DNA from: Adineta vaga
Taxonomy: Eukaryota > Rotifera
Direction: 5' to 3'
Assembly: GCA_021613535.1 (NCBI GenBank)
Contig: CP075495.1
Span: forward strand, 14,260,001-14,324,000
Length of the DNA stretch: 64,000 nt
In this document: positions 35,659 to 47,600 of the stretch, one piece after another
Layout of the letters: every line of letters starts with the position of its first letter
Numbering within the stretch: the first letter of the stretch is position 1
Notes under the pieces: model-generated
What the model was told of the DNA's origin: nothing
The model's database searches: none
The model's input: only the letters and a program-made list of their open reading frames with translations
Position numbers and translations under genes: made by a program

Positions 35659-35970
35659 TTTTTTAAATTTTATTTTCCTATCTAAAATGATATATTTAAA
35701 TTGAAATCTCTCATTTCTATCTACGAAACCAAACAGCAATAGATATCGTTGTTGTATATTTTAAATGGAAGAAAACGATTCTTTTAAGTAGTAGCCTGAA
35801 TACGATTATCAACAAAATGAGGTTCAACTAAATGTTTCATACGTTCAAACCATGGTTGAATTTTTGTATTATTCATAAGATCTTGAAATGCTTCAGTACC
35901 TTGAATAGCTGTTAAAATACCATAAACATTTAAATCAGCAAGATTTGGTTCAGATCCACCTAAAATTGAA
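35547..35970. repeat. 424-bp near-identical duplicate, right copy
   Basis: Partner of 32176-32599. It covers the APH-1 exon 1 fragment, the intergenic DNA and the last exon of the functional PTGES2 gene. Four substitutions are visible: one in APH-1 exon 1 and three in PTGES2 exon 4. Confidence 0.9.
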
Positions 35971-37440
35971 AAACAGTTTTTTGATAGTTTAATGAATACT
36001 TGAACGAGTTATCTTTCATTCATCGATTATTAAAGATATATATATATATATGTGAGTATGTCAAAATCTTACCAAGAAAATTCTTCTTTCCAACTGCTTT
36101 AACCCATTCATTTCCACATTCATATAAAGAAATTCGAACATCATCATTGAGATTGTATTTCTTTCTTAAACGTCCTGCTACACCTCGCATAACAATAGCG
36201 CCAACATAAACAATAATCCAACGTTGATACCATGGAAATATTTGTTCCCAATCACCAGCTTGTGAAAACCAACGAAATGTATTCAATGATTGTCTTAACG
36301 TACAATAAATATTTGGTGATAATGTATGAACAAATTTCGTATCAACCCATTCACGCCATTTACGTTCTAATCTATATTGTTCACTTGATTTATTATAAAT
36401 TGTTTTCTCCTTTTTACCAATATGTCCAGAACCAATATTAACTAGACCTTGTTCATTTTTTGGTTTTGATCTTGAAAATAATCGTGCTGAAAAAGAAACG
36501 AAATCATGTTCAAATTAAAATCATTCTTTCGTGATTACCGAAAAATGATTCTGATGATGGATTGTCAGCAGTTATTGTTGTCTGATTATCAGCAGCATCA
36601 TTTTTCGTCTTTTCTGTTTGAACTTGTTTTGTTGGATCCAATCGATCATTTACTAATGGTTCAGTAAGAAAATATTTATTTGGATAATTAAATGATAATT
36701 TCCCTTTTTCATCTTTTTCAATTACGGCTTGATATAATTTTGATACATTTTCAAATCGTTTTGTTGGCATACGTAAATATGATTCAATAGCAGATATAAT
36801 CATACTTGAGTCATTCAATTGAATTTCTTCATTTTCGACAACAAGAATTGGAACTTTTTTATACAATGACCATTTGGTTTCAGAACGCATTACACTATTA
36901 ACTTCAACGATATTATATGGTATCCGATTGTAATTGAGAAATGCACGAACTTTACAACAGAATGGACTATAATAAAAAATTAAGATATAAAAATTGAAAG
37001 ATTATTTGACAGATAAAAATAAGAACAAACCATGTCACATATTGATAAAGTGTTAATTTAAATGGGAAATTTTCTCTTGGTAATTCATCAAATGTAATAT
37101 GTTTTGTAACAGGTGGTGGTACTGGTCGAGCTTCCATTGCTTTACGTTCGAGTACTTCAGTATTGGACATATATTCAGGCATGAGACCTTCATATCTTTG
37201 CGATTGACGCAATGTATAGACTGCACCAATGGCGACTCCAGCAGCAATGGACAATAGATAATAACGATATCGACGACGAGGATTCGATGTTGGATAATCA
37301 CCTGTAGTGTGTTGATTTTGAGCACGAGGAATCTCAGAATTAATTTGAGTCGATAACAATCGTGATGTTTGTAAGAAAAATTGTTTTCGTACGAAAGGAG
37401 ATTGTAATGTTCGACTCGCTGAGATGAGTAGGAAAGACAT
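35784..37440 (-). CDS. PTGES2: Prostaglandin E synthase 2-like membrane-bound glutaredoxin/GST-fold protein
   Basis: Four exons (37440-37031, 36966-36539, 36486-36073, 35959-35784) join in frame to 475 residues, longer than the 377 of human PTGES2. The N-terminus is mitochondrial-like (Arg/Ser-rich, RRYRYYLLS before a membrane helix). The glutaredoxin-like domain starts LYQYVTCPFCCKVRAFLNY, with the CPFC redox motif created across the first splice. KVPILVVENEEIQLNDSSMII follows (cis-Pro loop and glutathione-site DSS). A GST-like helical domain is spread over exons 3 and 4 (KWREWVDTKFVHTLSPNIY, KYNLNDDVR, GGSEPNLADLNVYGIL, IQPWFERM). The extra length is a polar linker before the helical domain (QVQTEKTKNDAADNQ). 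Family members isomerise PGH2 to PGE2 or bind haem; the substrate here is unknown. The start is supported by the conserved copy at 32858. Confidence 0.92.
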
Positions 37441-38503
37441 GTTTGTCTTTTTTTATTAAGAAAAAGAAAACGTAGACTTGAAGTCTTTTGCTTCGTTATG
37501 CAGATTGTAGATGTAGAGTAGAAAAAGAAGAAGGAATTATATTTATAGTTAAAATTCTTGACCAACTAGAATGGTATGAAAGATAGATGTCGCACATATA
37601 CTCTTTCAACAATATTCATTATTATATTTTCATTAAAGCGAATGATTATAATCATTCTGATTGATGACGATTTAATCTCTCGCAAAAGTGTATCCTGATA
37701 GTATATGTTATTTATTTTTTCCTTACTTTTAATATCATTCTTTTACTCATGCAAAACATATCTATATCGCTATGAGTAATTGAATTTCTTCAATTTGAAC
37801 TCAACGATCATTTCAATTACGTCAATTGTTAACAATAAGAAAGAGAAGGAAGGATTTACAAGTTATGTGATATAGTTACAAATGTTAACAATTGAATAAG
37901 ATTAAAACGGAAGATTCTTGTCACACCTTAGATCAATAAAACTTAATCTCTTGAAAACGTGTATCGCATTAATGAAAAAAAAATAATCATAATCATATTC
38001 AGTTGATTATATAAGGAGATGACAATCTTCAGTTTCAACTAAATTTGTGTCGTCAGTACAAAAACTTCAAAAAACATGTAAGTAATATCTAATGTAGTGT
38101 AGTCGAAAGAAAACAAACATTCTATTCAATCGCAAACTTTGGTACATGTTGGTATTTTCTAAAAATTATTCGAACCAAAAATAAGATGAAGCCGTGCACT
38201 GAATAGGTACACTTAATAGGATGACATAAGAATTGAATTTCATATGAAAATGATATTATTGACAAAGGTTATCTCTTTATAAAATACGCATAATGATCAT
38301 TAGCATAAGAAAAAAGAATAAGTTAGACATTTTCAAAGATGACAGAGTTAAGAAGAACCTTTACAATCGAATATTTCCACCATACTGTCAAGGAATGTTT
38401 ACATTCCAAAGTTCGAAATAGATTGTATGAATAAGAACATGACTATTTAAGACTTAGATCGACGATCTTCGATAATTGGTAGATTGATTAAAGAAAAACA
38501 ATC
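37441..38503. promoter_or_regulatory. Divergent promoter region between PTGES2 and SLC34
   Basis: About 1.06 kb lie between two divergent genes. A TATA-like element is at 38007-38014. Some 65-70 bp downstream a GTAAGT donor (38078) marks a probable 5' UTR exon of the SLC34 gene. The first 170 bp left of this region match the flank of the PTGES2 pseudogene. Confidence 0.45.
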
Positions 38504-40857
38504 ATGAAAGAACATACATTATCACAAAGTGAAATTATTCCACCAGATACATGGAATTCAGTTGTAGAAAGTGTTGCTAAACAAGAAGAAACGGGATGGA
38601 AAGGTAAATAAATTAGTTTTTTTTTTCGAATTACGACATTCTTTGATATTGTTCTATATATATTCTGTAGATATGAATCATTTAGCACGTGTAAAATATG
38701 TAACAATATTAATTGGCAAATTTATCAGTTTATTACTTTTACTTTATATTTTTGTTTGTTCACTCGATGTAATGAGTTCAGCATTTCGACTCGTAGGAGG
38801 TAATGAATGCTTTTGTTGTTTTATTGAATGAGATTATATTTTCTCATTGGATGAAATAGGTAAAATAACGGGAAAAGCGTTTACAGAAGGTGCCGTTCTT
38901 TCAAATCCAATTGCTGGTCTGATGCTTGGATTATTAGCAACAGTTATTGTACAAAGTTCATCAACTTCAACTTCAATTGTTGTTTCAATGGTTTCATCGT
39001 CAAGTAAAGAAATATCTCCAAAAAAATGTCATATATTTCTATGTTTTATATCAGTTCTACCGGTTAGAAGAGCAATTCCAATAATTATGGGTAAGAATAA
39101 TTGAATTTTTGATGGAATTTTTATCTTAACTGATTGTATTCTAATTTAGGAGCCAATATTGGTATGTCTATATATTATTCTTTTCAAGTTGCAAAATTTT
39201 CCTTCTTTTGTATTCTTAAAGGTACATCGGTGACAAATACGATTGTTGCATTAACACAATCTGTAAGACGAACTTAGATTTATAAATTTAAATTCAATAG
39301 AATCTATATTTTTAGAATCGTAGAGATGAATTTCGTCGAGCTTTTGCTGGTGCAACAGTTCATGATATGTTTAATTGGGTTACAGTAATTGTTTTATTAC
39401 CATTAGAAATTGCATCAGGTATGTGTATAATAAACTATTTATTGTGATTTTATTTGCTGAATGTTACATTAGGTTTATTATTTCATTTAACTGAAGTAAT
39501 TACTCAAAGAATAAGTCTCGATCGAAAAGCTAGTTCAAATCCACAATTTCTCAATGTTCTTACGAAACCATTAACACATCGAATAATTCAAGTAACGAAA
39601 TTTGATACAATATGTATCTATGAAAATGTCTTCTTCTTTTAGTTAGATGAAAAAGTTATTCAAAATATCGCTCTCGGATCAAATGAATCGGATATTTCTC
39701 TTGTTAAACGTTACTGTTCGTTTAAAAATACAACAGATGAAAATGGAATATTTGTATTAACTCCCGAAAAACATTGTGCTTTTCTATTTTCAACAACATC
39801 CTGGCCTGATTGGGGTATTGGTCTTCTTCTTTTAGTACTTTCTTTAATATGCCTTTGTACATGTCTTGTTCTACTTGTTAAATTACTTCAATCGGTGCTT
39901 AAAGGAACAATTAGTACAGTAATACATAAAACAGTGAACGCTAATTTTCCTGGTATTTTTCATCATTTAACACCATACTTAGCCATTGGAGTTAGTAGAA
40001 AGATCTGGTTTCTATATGATATGAAAACTTTCATTTAGGTTGGCTGTATCTTTACAATACTTGTTCAGAGTAGTTCGATATTTACATCTACTTTAACACC
40101 ATTAGTTGGTTTGGGAATTATAACACTTGAACGAATGTATCCATTTACATTAGGTTCAAATATAGGTACAACAATTACAGGTATTATGGCAGCATTAACA
40201 GCAACAACAGCTCTTGAACTTCGAAATTCATTACAAATTGCATTATGTCATACATTTTTCAATGTGTTTGGTATGATTAATCTTAAATTCATAGATAGAC
40301 TGATTTGTGTGTTTTTAGGTATTCTTCTTTGGTTTCCAATTCCATTTATGCGTAATGTACCAATAAAATTAGCAAAGAAATTAGGTGAAATAACAGCAGA
40401 ATATCGTTGGTTTGCTATTGTTTATATTGTTGCCTCATTTTTTCTTATTCCTCTAACTGTTTTTGCTATTTCTCTTGCCGGATGGTATGTTAAACTAATC
40501 ATCCTATTGATACATTCTTTCAAATTTTATTCCCATAGGTACGTGTTTATTGGTATATTCGGTCCCATTTCGTTAATAATCCTATTCGTTATTATTATTA
40601 ATCTACTTCAAGCACATAAACCAAAATATCTTCCACGAGGATTAAAAACATGGTTATGGTTACCAAGACCATTACGAACATTAGCTTGGTATGATCAATA
40701 TCTTTTCAATGGTCATAAAAGATTGTTATGTTGTAAGCAAGATGAAGCAAAAGAATCAACGATAACAATCAATGAAAATATTAACAAGAAATCTGGACAT
40801 ACGAATGAAATATTTGATGATTTTGATCGATTATCTGGAATTAGTACTCGTTTTTAG
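38504..40857 (+). CDS. SLC34A: Sodium-dependent phosphate cotransporter (SLC34, NaPi-II type)
   Basis: Twelve exons (38504-38603, 38671-38799, 38860-39003, 39055-39090, 39150-39161, 39222-39262, 39316-39418, 39473-39591, 39643-39990, 40039-40270, 40319-40484, 40539-40857) join in frame to 582 residues. SLC34 proteins take up phosphate with sodium across the apical plasma membrane. Both inverted-repeat QSSS motifs are present: [18 protein letters not shown] and [19 protein letters not shown]. Other landmarks are [36 protein letters not shown], a large extracellular loop with Cys pairs, [37 protein letters not shown] and [10 protein letters not shown]. The C-terminal tail is short with a CC pair. 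Exon 5 is a 12-bp microexon encoding the ANIG core, supported by the frame on both sides. Confidence 0.95.
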
Positions 40858-41427
40858 TCTTTTTCCTATCTCATTTATTATCAAACTAAAATCAACTACC
40901 TTTGATCAATGTTTATTTTAATCAGCATCTTGTATTTTTTCTTCTGTTTTATTACAATAAAATAAGAGTATACGATATGCTATGAAATAACATATTGTAG
41001 ATAGTATATCTTTCGTAAATTTATTACAAAAGTTTATTTGTAAATAGAGTCTATTTCATTTTACTACCTTTATGATCTGACATTTTATAATTAGTATGTA
41101 ACACGTTGTAACATTTCATCCAAGGTACTTTATGGTCCGATTAATGTACTACTACTACTACTACGGAGCATCATATGTTTACTTCGTCCTTCGTGTAAAA
41201 ATAACTAACTTATTTCATATGTGGAATTTATTTCTTGTAAATAAAAAATGAATCTTTCTTGCACAAAATAAAGTTTTCACAGTTACCATCCATGATAAAA
41301 TTATATGTAAATATACATGTATTATCTGACAATAATGAGTAAATTTGTCATTGGACAGAAATTAAATAAAATTATCTTGTTATTGCCATTGTTGATCGAT
41401 CATCAATATATATGTATATAGTGGATA
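40858..41427. other. Intergenic region between convergent genes
   Basis: 570 bp of AT-rich 3' flank of SLC34 (+) and the sphingomyelin synthase-like gene (-). It has AATAAA signals (near 40960 and 41268) and a short ACT trinucleotide run near 41147-41163. No gene is visible. Confidence 0.5.
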
Positions 41428-42431
41428 TTAAAATCTTGCATCACCAGCACTAACAACAGCAACAGGTGGCAATTCAGTCGGTTGATTTGGAACAGGTCCA
41501 TTGAGTAAACTAATTGACGTTGTTGCATCACCTTCTAATCCTTCAAACCATACAAATATTCGCGCAACAATAAATCTTCTTTTTTCTAAAAGTCTTTTAA
41601 CATAAGCATGATATGTATACCATGTTAATACTGTTAATAAACATCCAAGAAAAACATCAACAGTGTAATGAAAGCGAGTGGCAATAATCAGTAAATAACC
41701 AGCAATAGAATATAACCAAACTAGATAGGTTGTGAAATAAAGTGTCATTGGATCTCCTACGGCATCTAGTTTAGGATAGAATAACCATTGAGGAAAATTA
41801 AATTGACGTGTACATCCACATTTTCGATAAAGAAATAAAAATGGTCGATATTCTTCTCCTCGAGCATAGGTTGTCCAACAAAGAGCACAAATTGTCACTA
41901 AAATAAAATAAAATATCGATTATTCATTATGAATACGACAAACCAAAAACACTTACATGCAACTGTATGACCTGAGAAGAGTACATCACCACATGTCGAA
42001 TGTATTGCGAATATAACATAAAATGCTTCGACAGCTGGTGTAGCTAGTTCTGTTATATTTGTTACACAACCAGGTTGTGGTACAGTAAGTGAAGTCACAT
42101 AAATAGAAACACTACGCATGCCAAACATAAGACCTTGAACGAAGAACCATCGACGAAAAACAGTTATACGAATGTCTGATTGTGGTAGAAATCGTATGAA
42201 AACAAATACATAAGCAATGATAATCGAATAATTATTGATTTGAAAATAAGTCCAATATGGTAAAATTTTATGACCAATGTCTGGTAGAGCTGCTTGATAA
42301 TATGGTGCAATACGATCGGCAATTGTCGTTACAACAGCGTTTGTATAGAATAAAATTAGAAAGAAAATAAATGAACTTAGTAATGGTAAATATTTCTTAA
42401 AACAACGCCATGTGATAACTATGAATGCCAT
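41428..42431 (-). CDS. Sphingomyelin synthase-like PAP2-superfamily membrane enzyme
   Basis: Two exons (42431-41957, 41897-41428) join in frame to 314 residues with about six hydrophobic helices. Sphingomyelin synthases transfer phosphocholine (or phosphoethanolamine in the related enzyme) from a phospholipid to ceramide in Golgi or plasma membrane. Landmarks are FRRWFFVQGLMFGMRSVSIY, HSTCGDVLFSGHTVA with the first catalytic His, and RFHYTVDVFLGCLLTV with the second His and the Asp. This gives the full His-His-Asp triad. The splice falls just after SGHTVA. No N-terminal SAM domain is present, so it is the short type. The headgroup made cannot be told from sequence. Confidence 0.88.
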
Positions 42432-43161
42432 ATCAATTGCAAAGAGTTACTGAATATGTTGAGTCGTTGGTTTGGCCTTGCATTTCCAAATACGTAAAAA
42501 AATATAAAGAAAAAAGGAGGGAGTATTGGGTAAAGCAAAGGAGAAAAAGAAAGAACGAGATTCACCTTCGTTCTGTAAAGAATAAAGAAAGTTAAAAGAG
42601 TATTTTCTCTTCTTGCTGCCATCCACATGATTGAGCCACGCGAGTTCTTCATGGAAAATAAGAACATAAAAAAACTTCTTCTTCCTTTAGCAATGTTTCT
42701 CTCGAAGTTTATTAAGTAAAAGTTGTTTTTATTCAAACAATTACAAAGAAGAGTAATCTTTTTCTTGATTGATCTGAGTATTTGCATTTCTTCCTTTGAA
42801 TATCTTCTATTACTTCTATAGATTTATTACATATTTGTTTTCATTCACCTTGTAGAAGATGTTGAATCATTATTTGAATAATCAAGAATGAAACCTTGTA
42901 GTTCAAGTTGGTTTCAGTTAAATTTATAAAGTATTATTCTATGAATAAAGAAAATTCATAATGAAGTTTAAGAGAGATCATGGAAGAAAAACAGTCATCT
43001 TTCATCTGATATTATTCAATGTTTTGTATACTGGAAAATTTTACATAATTAGATGAATAACTTAAGAATAATCAAGCCCATTGATAACATGGTGATCAGA
43101 ATTAGTACAACCTCATTTAACTGTAATTCCATATCATATAAAATTGGTTGGTTAAGTTTTC
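42432..43161. other. Intergenic, no supported gene
   Basis: 730 bp hold the 5' flank of the sphingomyelin synthase-like gene and the 3' flank of the glycosyltransferase gene. A minus-strand frame across 42419-42787 is low in complexity and looks like a chance frame or 5' UTR. Confidence 0.5.
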
Positions 43162-44256
43162 TTACATAAGTCGTTTTGATTCTGTAACTGTATCATCAAA
43201 AACAATACGAAACCATTTATTTGTTTTGATTTGACCAAGTCGTGAACCGATTTTATTCCATTTTTGTGCAGATCGAATCGCATCTTCTTTCGTTCGCATT
43301 ATGTAATGATTTATACGAATTTCCTTGATATCTATATACAATCGACGAGTCGAATTATAATTACTTTCGTGAAAATGCACACCCAAAGATTTAATAGCAT
43401 CGACACGAATCATCTCTTTACCATTACCTTCACTGCATGAAGGCCATTTGTCGTACACTTGACATTTAAACAAATCTTTTATATCATTCTCTTCATATTC
43501 ACCAAGAAGATGATGAGGTTTACGCCAAAGATTAGTTTTACGCAAGGAATGATTCATAATTTCATTATCGGTCTCCAAAACATAACCTAAATATTAGTAA
43601 TTGAGAATTACGAGGAAAACAATTTCATTCATATTACCATATCGAATTTCTTTAAAATGAAATTGTTCATAGTTATGATAATTATCAAATATTACATCTG
43701 CTTTTCTAACGTTTAAATATTCATCGATATCTTGAATCATAAGGAGATCTTTACCACTCATTGGCTCATCGATAAAACAAGAGGAAAGACAATAATGAAA
43801 TTCTTGAATTCGATTCTTTTTTTCGACATATGCAATGCGAAAACGATTTCGAAGTGACATTGACAATGGATGACCAACATTAATCAAACAAACATTTTTA
43901 AATCCTAACACATTAAATTGATGATCGAGCCAATCGACTAAATAGTGTTCAGATTCATTCAATATTTGTGTACACATATAATAGGAATAACGCGAAGATT
44001 CATAATTCAAAAATAGTATTCGTCTGGTGAGAAAAACGTTCAAGATAATAAGAACAACAATGAATATTGCATAGATAATATAACTTATACGACGAAATAT
44101 TGTATCAGAATACTGCATATTTGAAATATGTATCAACCTATATGTGATGGGATGAATCGAATGAAGAGTACAACTATTACCGTCAATGTTAATGTTTATT
44201 ATGCTACTCCTTAGTTTCAAGCATATTGATGTTACATCAGGTAGGTTGTGTGACAT
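43162..44256 (-). CDS. Type II membrane glycosyltransferase, GT92-like
   Basis: Two exons (44256-43638, 43586-43162) join in frame to 347 residues. An N-terminal membrane segment at about residues 57-80 (IIYAIFIVVLIILNVFL) is followed by a lumenal domain. Landmarks fit GT92 (formerly DUF23): HYLVDWLDHQFNVLGFKNVCL, a Cys-containing FHYCLSSCFI, and DLLMIQDIDEYLN, where the DxDE acidic motif probably binds the nucleotide-sugar metal. Later features are KSLGVHFHESN and INHYIMRTKEDA. GT92 enzymes add galactose to N-glycan fucose in nematodes; the acceptor here is unknown. The stop follows RLM directly, and a GTAAG there could also serve as a donor, so a longer C-terminus is possible. Confidence 0.65.
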
Positions 44257-44696
44257 AGAAAAATATGACGATAAAAGTAAAGGATGAATAAGAACAGAAA
44301 CGAGGATATGTACATATAGATAGTATGAATGTGCGAAAGACTTGATAATGAATGTATACGAATGATATTGTGTACAACATCATATGCCTATTGATATATG
44401 TATATACACTATACACGTGACGGAAGAAAGACACATGCATGATTGATTCGATTTAATAAAATAAGAAAATATTCAATTTATATTGACGTGTTTCAAGAGA
44501 CAATACAATCCTCATGAAATTATCAAAAGTAAAATTTCGCTGCTAGTCTTAGTAGGTATTACTATGTGTTCATTGATGAACATGCTGATTAAACGAATTT
44601 TTCTTTTTCTTTTTTTCGACTGTATAGTATATTTAATTCATTAGTAAAATTTTTCTTAATAAAAATGTTTATACAAAGACACACTGATCAGAAATA
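44257..44696. other. Intergenic, GT92-like promoter and ATM 3' flank
   Basis: 440 bp of AT-rich sequence lie between the start of the glycosyltransferase gene and the stop of ATM. No further feature is supported. Confidence 0.45.
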
Positions 44697-47600
44697 TTAC
44701 AAGTATGGTTGCCAACCTGCAAATAATTGTGACAAATTTTCAATGCTTGTTGCTTCTTGTATTAACATATTTACATGTGCTTTAATGGTCATTTGATTTA
44801 AACGTTCTACTCCTTGTAATTTCTGACGAACACCTAACAGAAGCCGTTCAGCCATTTTATTTGTATCTAAAAGAGATAATCATATATTTAGATATGAAAA
44901 ATTTCGAATATACGTTTGTTCTCAATCAAACCTATTGTAACTGATTCATTTGTTGTATTTGTTGTCGATGAAGATGGTCCAGGTGGTGGTAACATACTTC
45001 CTTTACCAGAAGATCGATATGACGATGATTGAACTGAATCACTATTTGTTTTATCAAACTGTTGTTGAAGTTGTAAAGCTTTTTGAGGTGATAATTGCCA
45101 TTGATAAAGTGGATCATAAAGAAAAACTTCAATAATTGTTATTAATGTATCCGCATATTGACGCATCAACTCAAGCGTTATTTCACAACTTCTAAAAAAC
45201 ATAAATTTTCATTAGAAAAAAGAAAGATCTCTGTCTCGGTTTTTTTCTTCTCATCGTACTTCTTAAAAAGACCTTGTGTACCGCATATACCAAGACCATC
45301 AATAACATCTCGTGTTAACCGAAATGGAATTGTTTCTGGAATAGGTAACCTGAAAATGAAAATGAAAACGATTTTTTTTATTAGATTTAAATATACGTAA
45401 AATCTCACGAACATTTTGCCTTGATCAAAAGCAACGCCCAAATCAATATGAATAACTTCAGCTGTTTGTGTATCAATTAGAATATTCTGTACATGACGAT
45501 CACCAAGACCAACAATATAACCGAGAATCGATGATGTTGCAACACTTTTTGCATATGCTTGTTTTTTTCTATGCCATATATTCGATTTATTATAATATTC
45601 ATAAAAGAAATATCGAAATACAGGTCGTAATTTTGTACATGCTTGTATAAATGCACGTTGTCGTTCATCTTTACCTGAATTTGTAGCTTTATGAATATGT
45701 CGACGACAATCCATAGCTGTCCAATCATCGGGATGATAACGTTGATGAGCACCATCCGGTTTAGTTAGATAATCACCAAATGTTATTGTACCTTCACACC
45801 ATTCTAAGACACCACTTTTTTGTCTACGAAAAATTTCAAATCCTAAGAAACATATAATCTATCAACTAATTATTAAAACATACGTTAAAGGAACAACTTT
45901 ATATGTTCGAATATTCATTGATTGATGGCATGTGAGTTCATCTTTATCTAATAAACGATTCACAACAGTAAATAATTGTTGCATAACTGCATCTTGTCTC
46001 AAATCATCCTTTCCTTTTAATAATTGTGGTAATTGTCGACCTGTTGAACTATGACAAAGAAGTTTCTTTGGTGCATTCACACCTCCGACCATTGCATATT
46101 CAGCATTGAAACTTTTCACAGTTTCGACGTTTTTATAAACACCATCATTTGCAACCTGAAATCAAATGTTTGTCTACTGAATGAAACGAAAAAAACAAAC
46201 AAACATCTTCTTTACCGGTATTGTTATTGTTGGTACCGCGACTTCGTGAAAATCTTTGATATGCATAAGTCGAAGATGTTTCGAAAACGTTGGATTTTTT
46301 CCTTGTTGATCTGTTTTCGTCGGTGTAACATCCCAATAAGCAGCTTCAATATAAGCATCATTTAATTTTCTCATTTGATCAACTAATTCTGGTTTGACTT
46401 TGGCACATTCATCTAATAAATATTGTGCAGCTCGTGAACGAGCATCATTATTACTTTCATAATTTAATTGAATAAGTTCATTATTAGTTGTTGTTGTTGT
46501 TTTCTTTGTTGTACTCGATTGTTGCTGAGTAATATGTGCATCTTTATGTGCATTGGCAAGAGCGAAAATAACCGGTAAAACATGATGAGGATGATCAATA
46601 ATACATTTCGATAAATATTCGAGAAGAATTGTATGAAAAGCGAATGGTAATTTATCATTGATAAAAGCCATTCTTGCTGCCATTTGATAAACAAATGGTA
46701 AGAAAAAATGTGTTGGTATATTTAAAAGATTTTTTTTCAAAGTTTTATTCACTTCTTCATTATTACAATTTGTTAACCAATAGGAAAGACATTTTGAAGT
46801 TATCATTATTTCTGGTACAGAATTATTTTTAATAATATCAATGGATATGGATGGATTTTTCTGTTGTCTTTTTGATAAATCGGAAAATAATTTTAAACAT
46901 GTTAAGTAATTATTTAATGTTGAAATTAAATAACTGTATTGTAATCGTTTTTGTTCTTCCATTTCTTTTCGATCCATATCTAAACTACGTTTTAATACTT
47001 TTGTATAACGTCCTAGTGGATCTAATTTTTCTTGTTTATTATATTCTATTTGATTTCGTTTGATTAATGAACGTTTATTTTCAAACATTGGAGAATTAAG
47101 TAATTGATTTAAACGTTGATATTCATTATCACTAAAATGTGCCATAGCTAAATAGGATTCGAATATTAAAGATAATGATGATAGATTAAGAGTTTTCACT
47201 GATGTTGAAATGGCATCAAGTTGTTGTTTAATTGTTGAAGATGTTTCACATCGTGTTTCATTGAGCCATTCACATAATAATAAACGACAACGAATATGAA
47301 TCGAATCAGGTAAAGGAGATTGTATTAATTGTCGAAGATATTCACCAGCTGTATCTTGTTGACGAAGAACAAGAACTTTAGCACGAAGAAATGATAATTC
47401 ATGAGAATAAGATGAATCAATTAATGGAGAAAAATCACTTAAATATCGATCACATAACTAAATGACAAGAAGAATATTTGTGAAGAGAAAACAAAAGAAA
47501 ATATAAAAAAACCTGAAGTTTTTTTGATTCTAATGCATTTTGACATAATTGTGTAATAAGATCGACGAAAATTGTTTGTTTAATTTCTCGATTTTCAGAA

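Noticed and set aside
37053-37565. 170-codon minus-strand reading frame
   Set aside because: It is the out-of-frame shadow of PTGES2 exon 1, which has the correct family motifs in the other frame.
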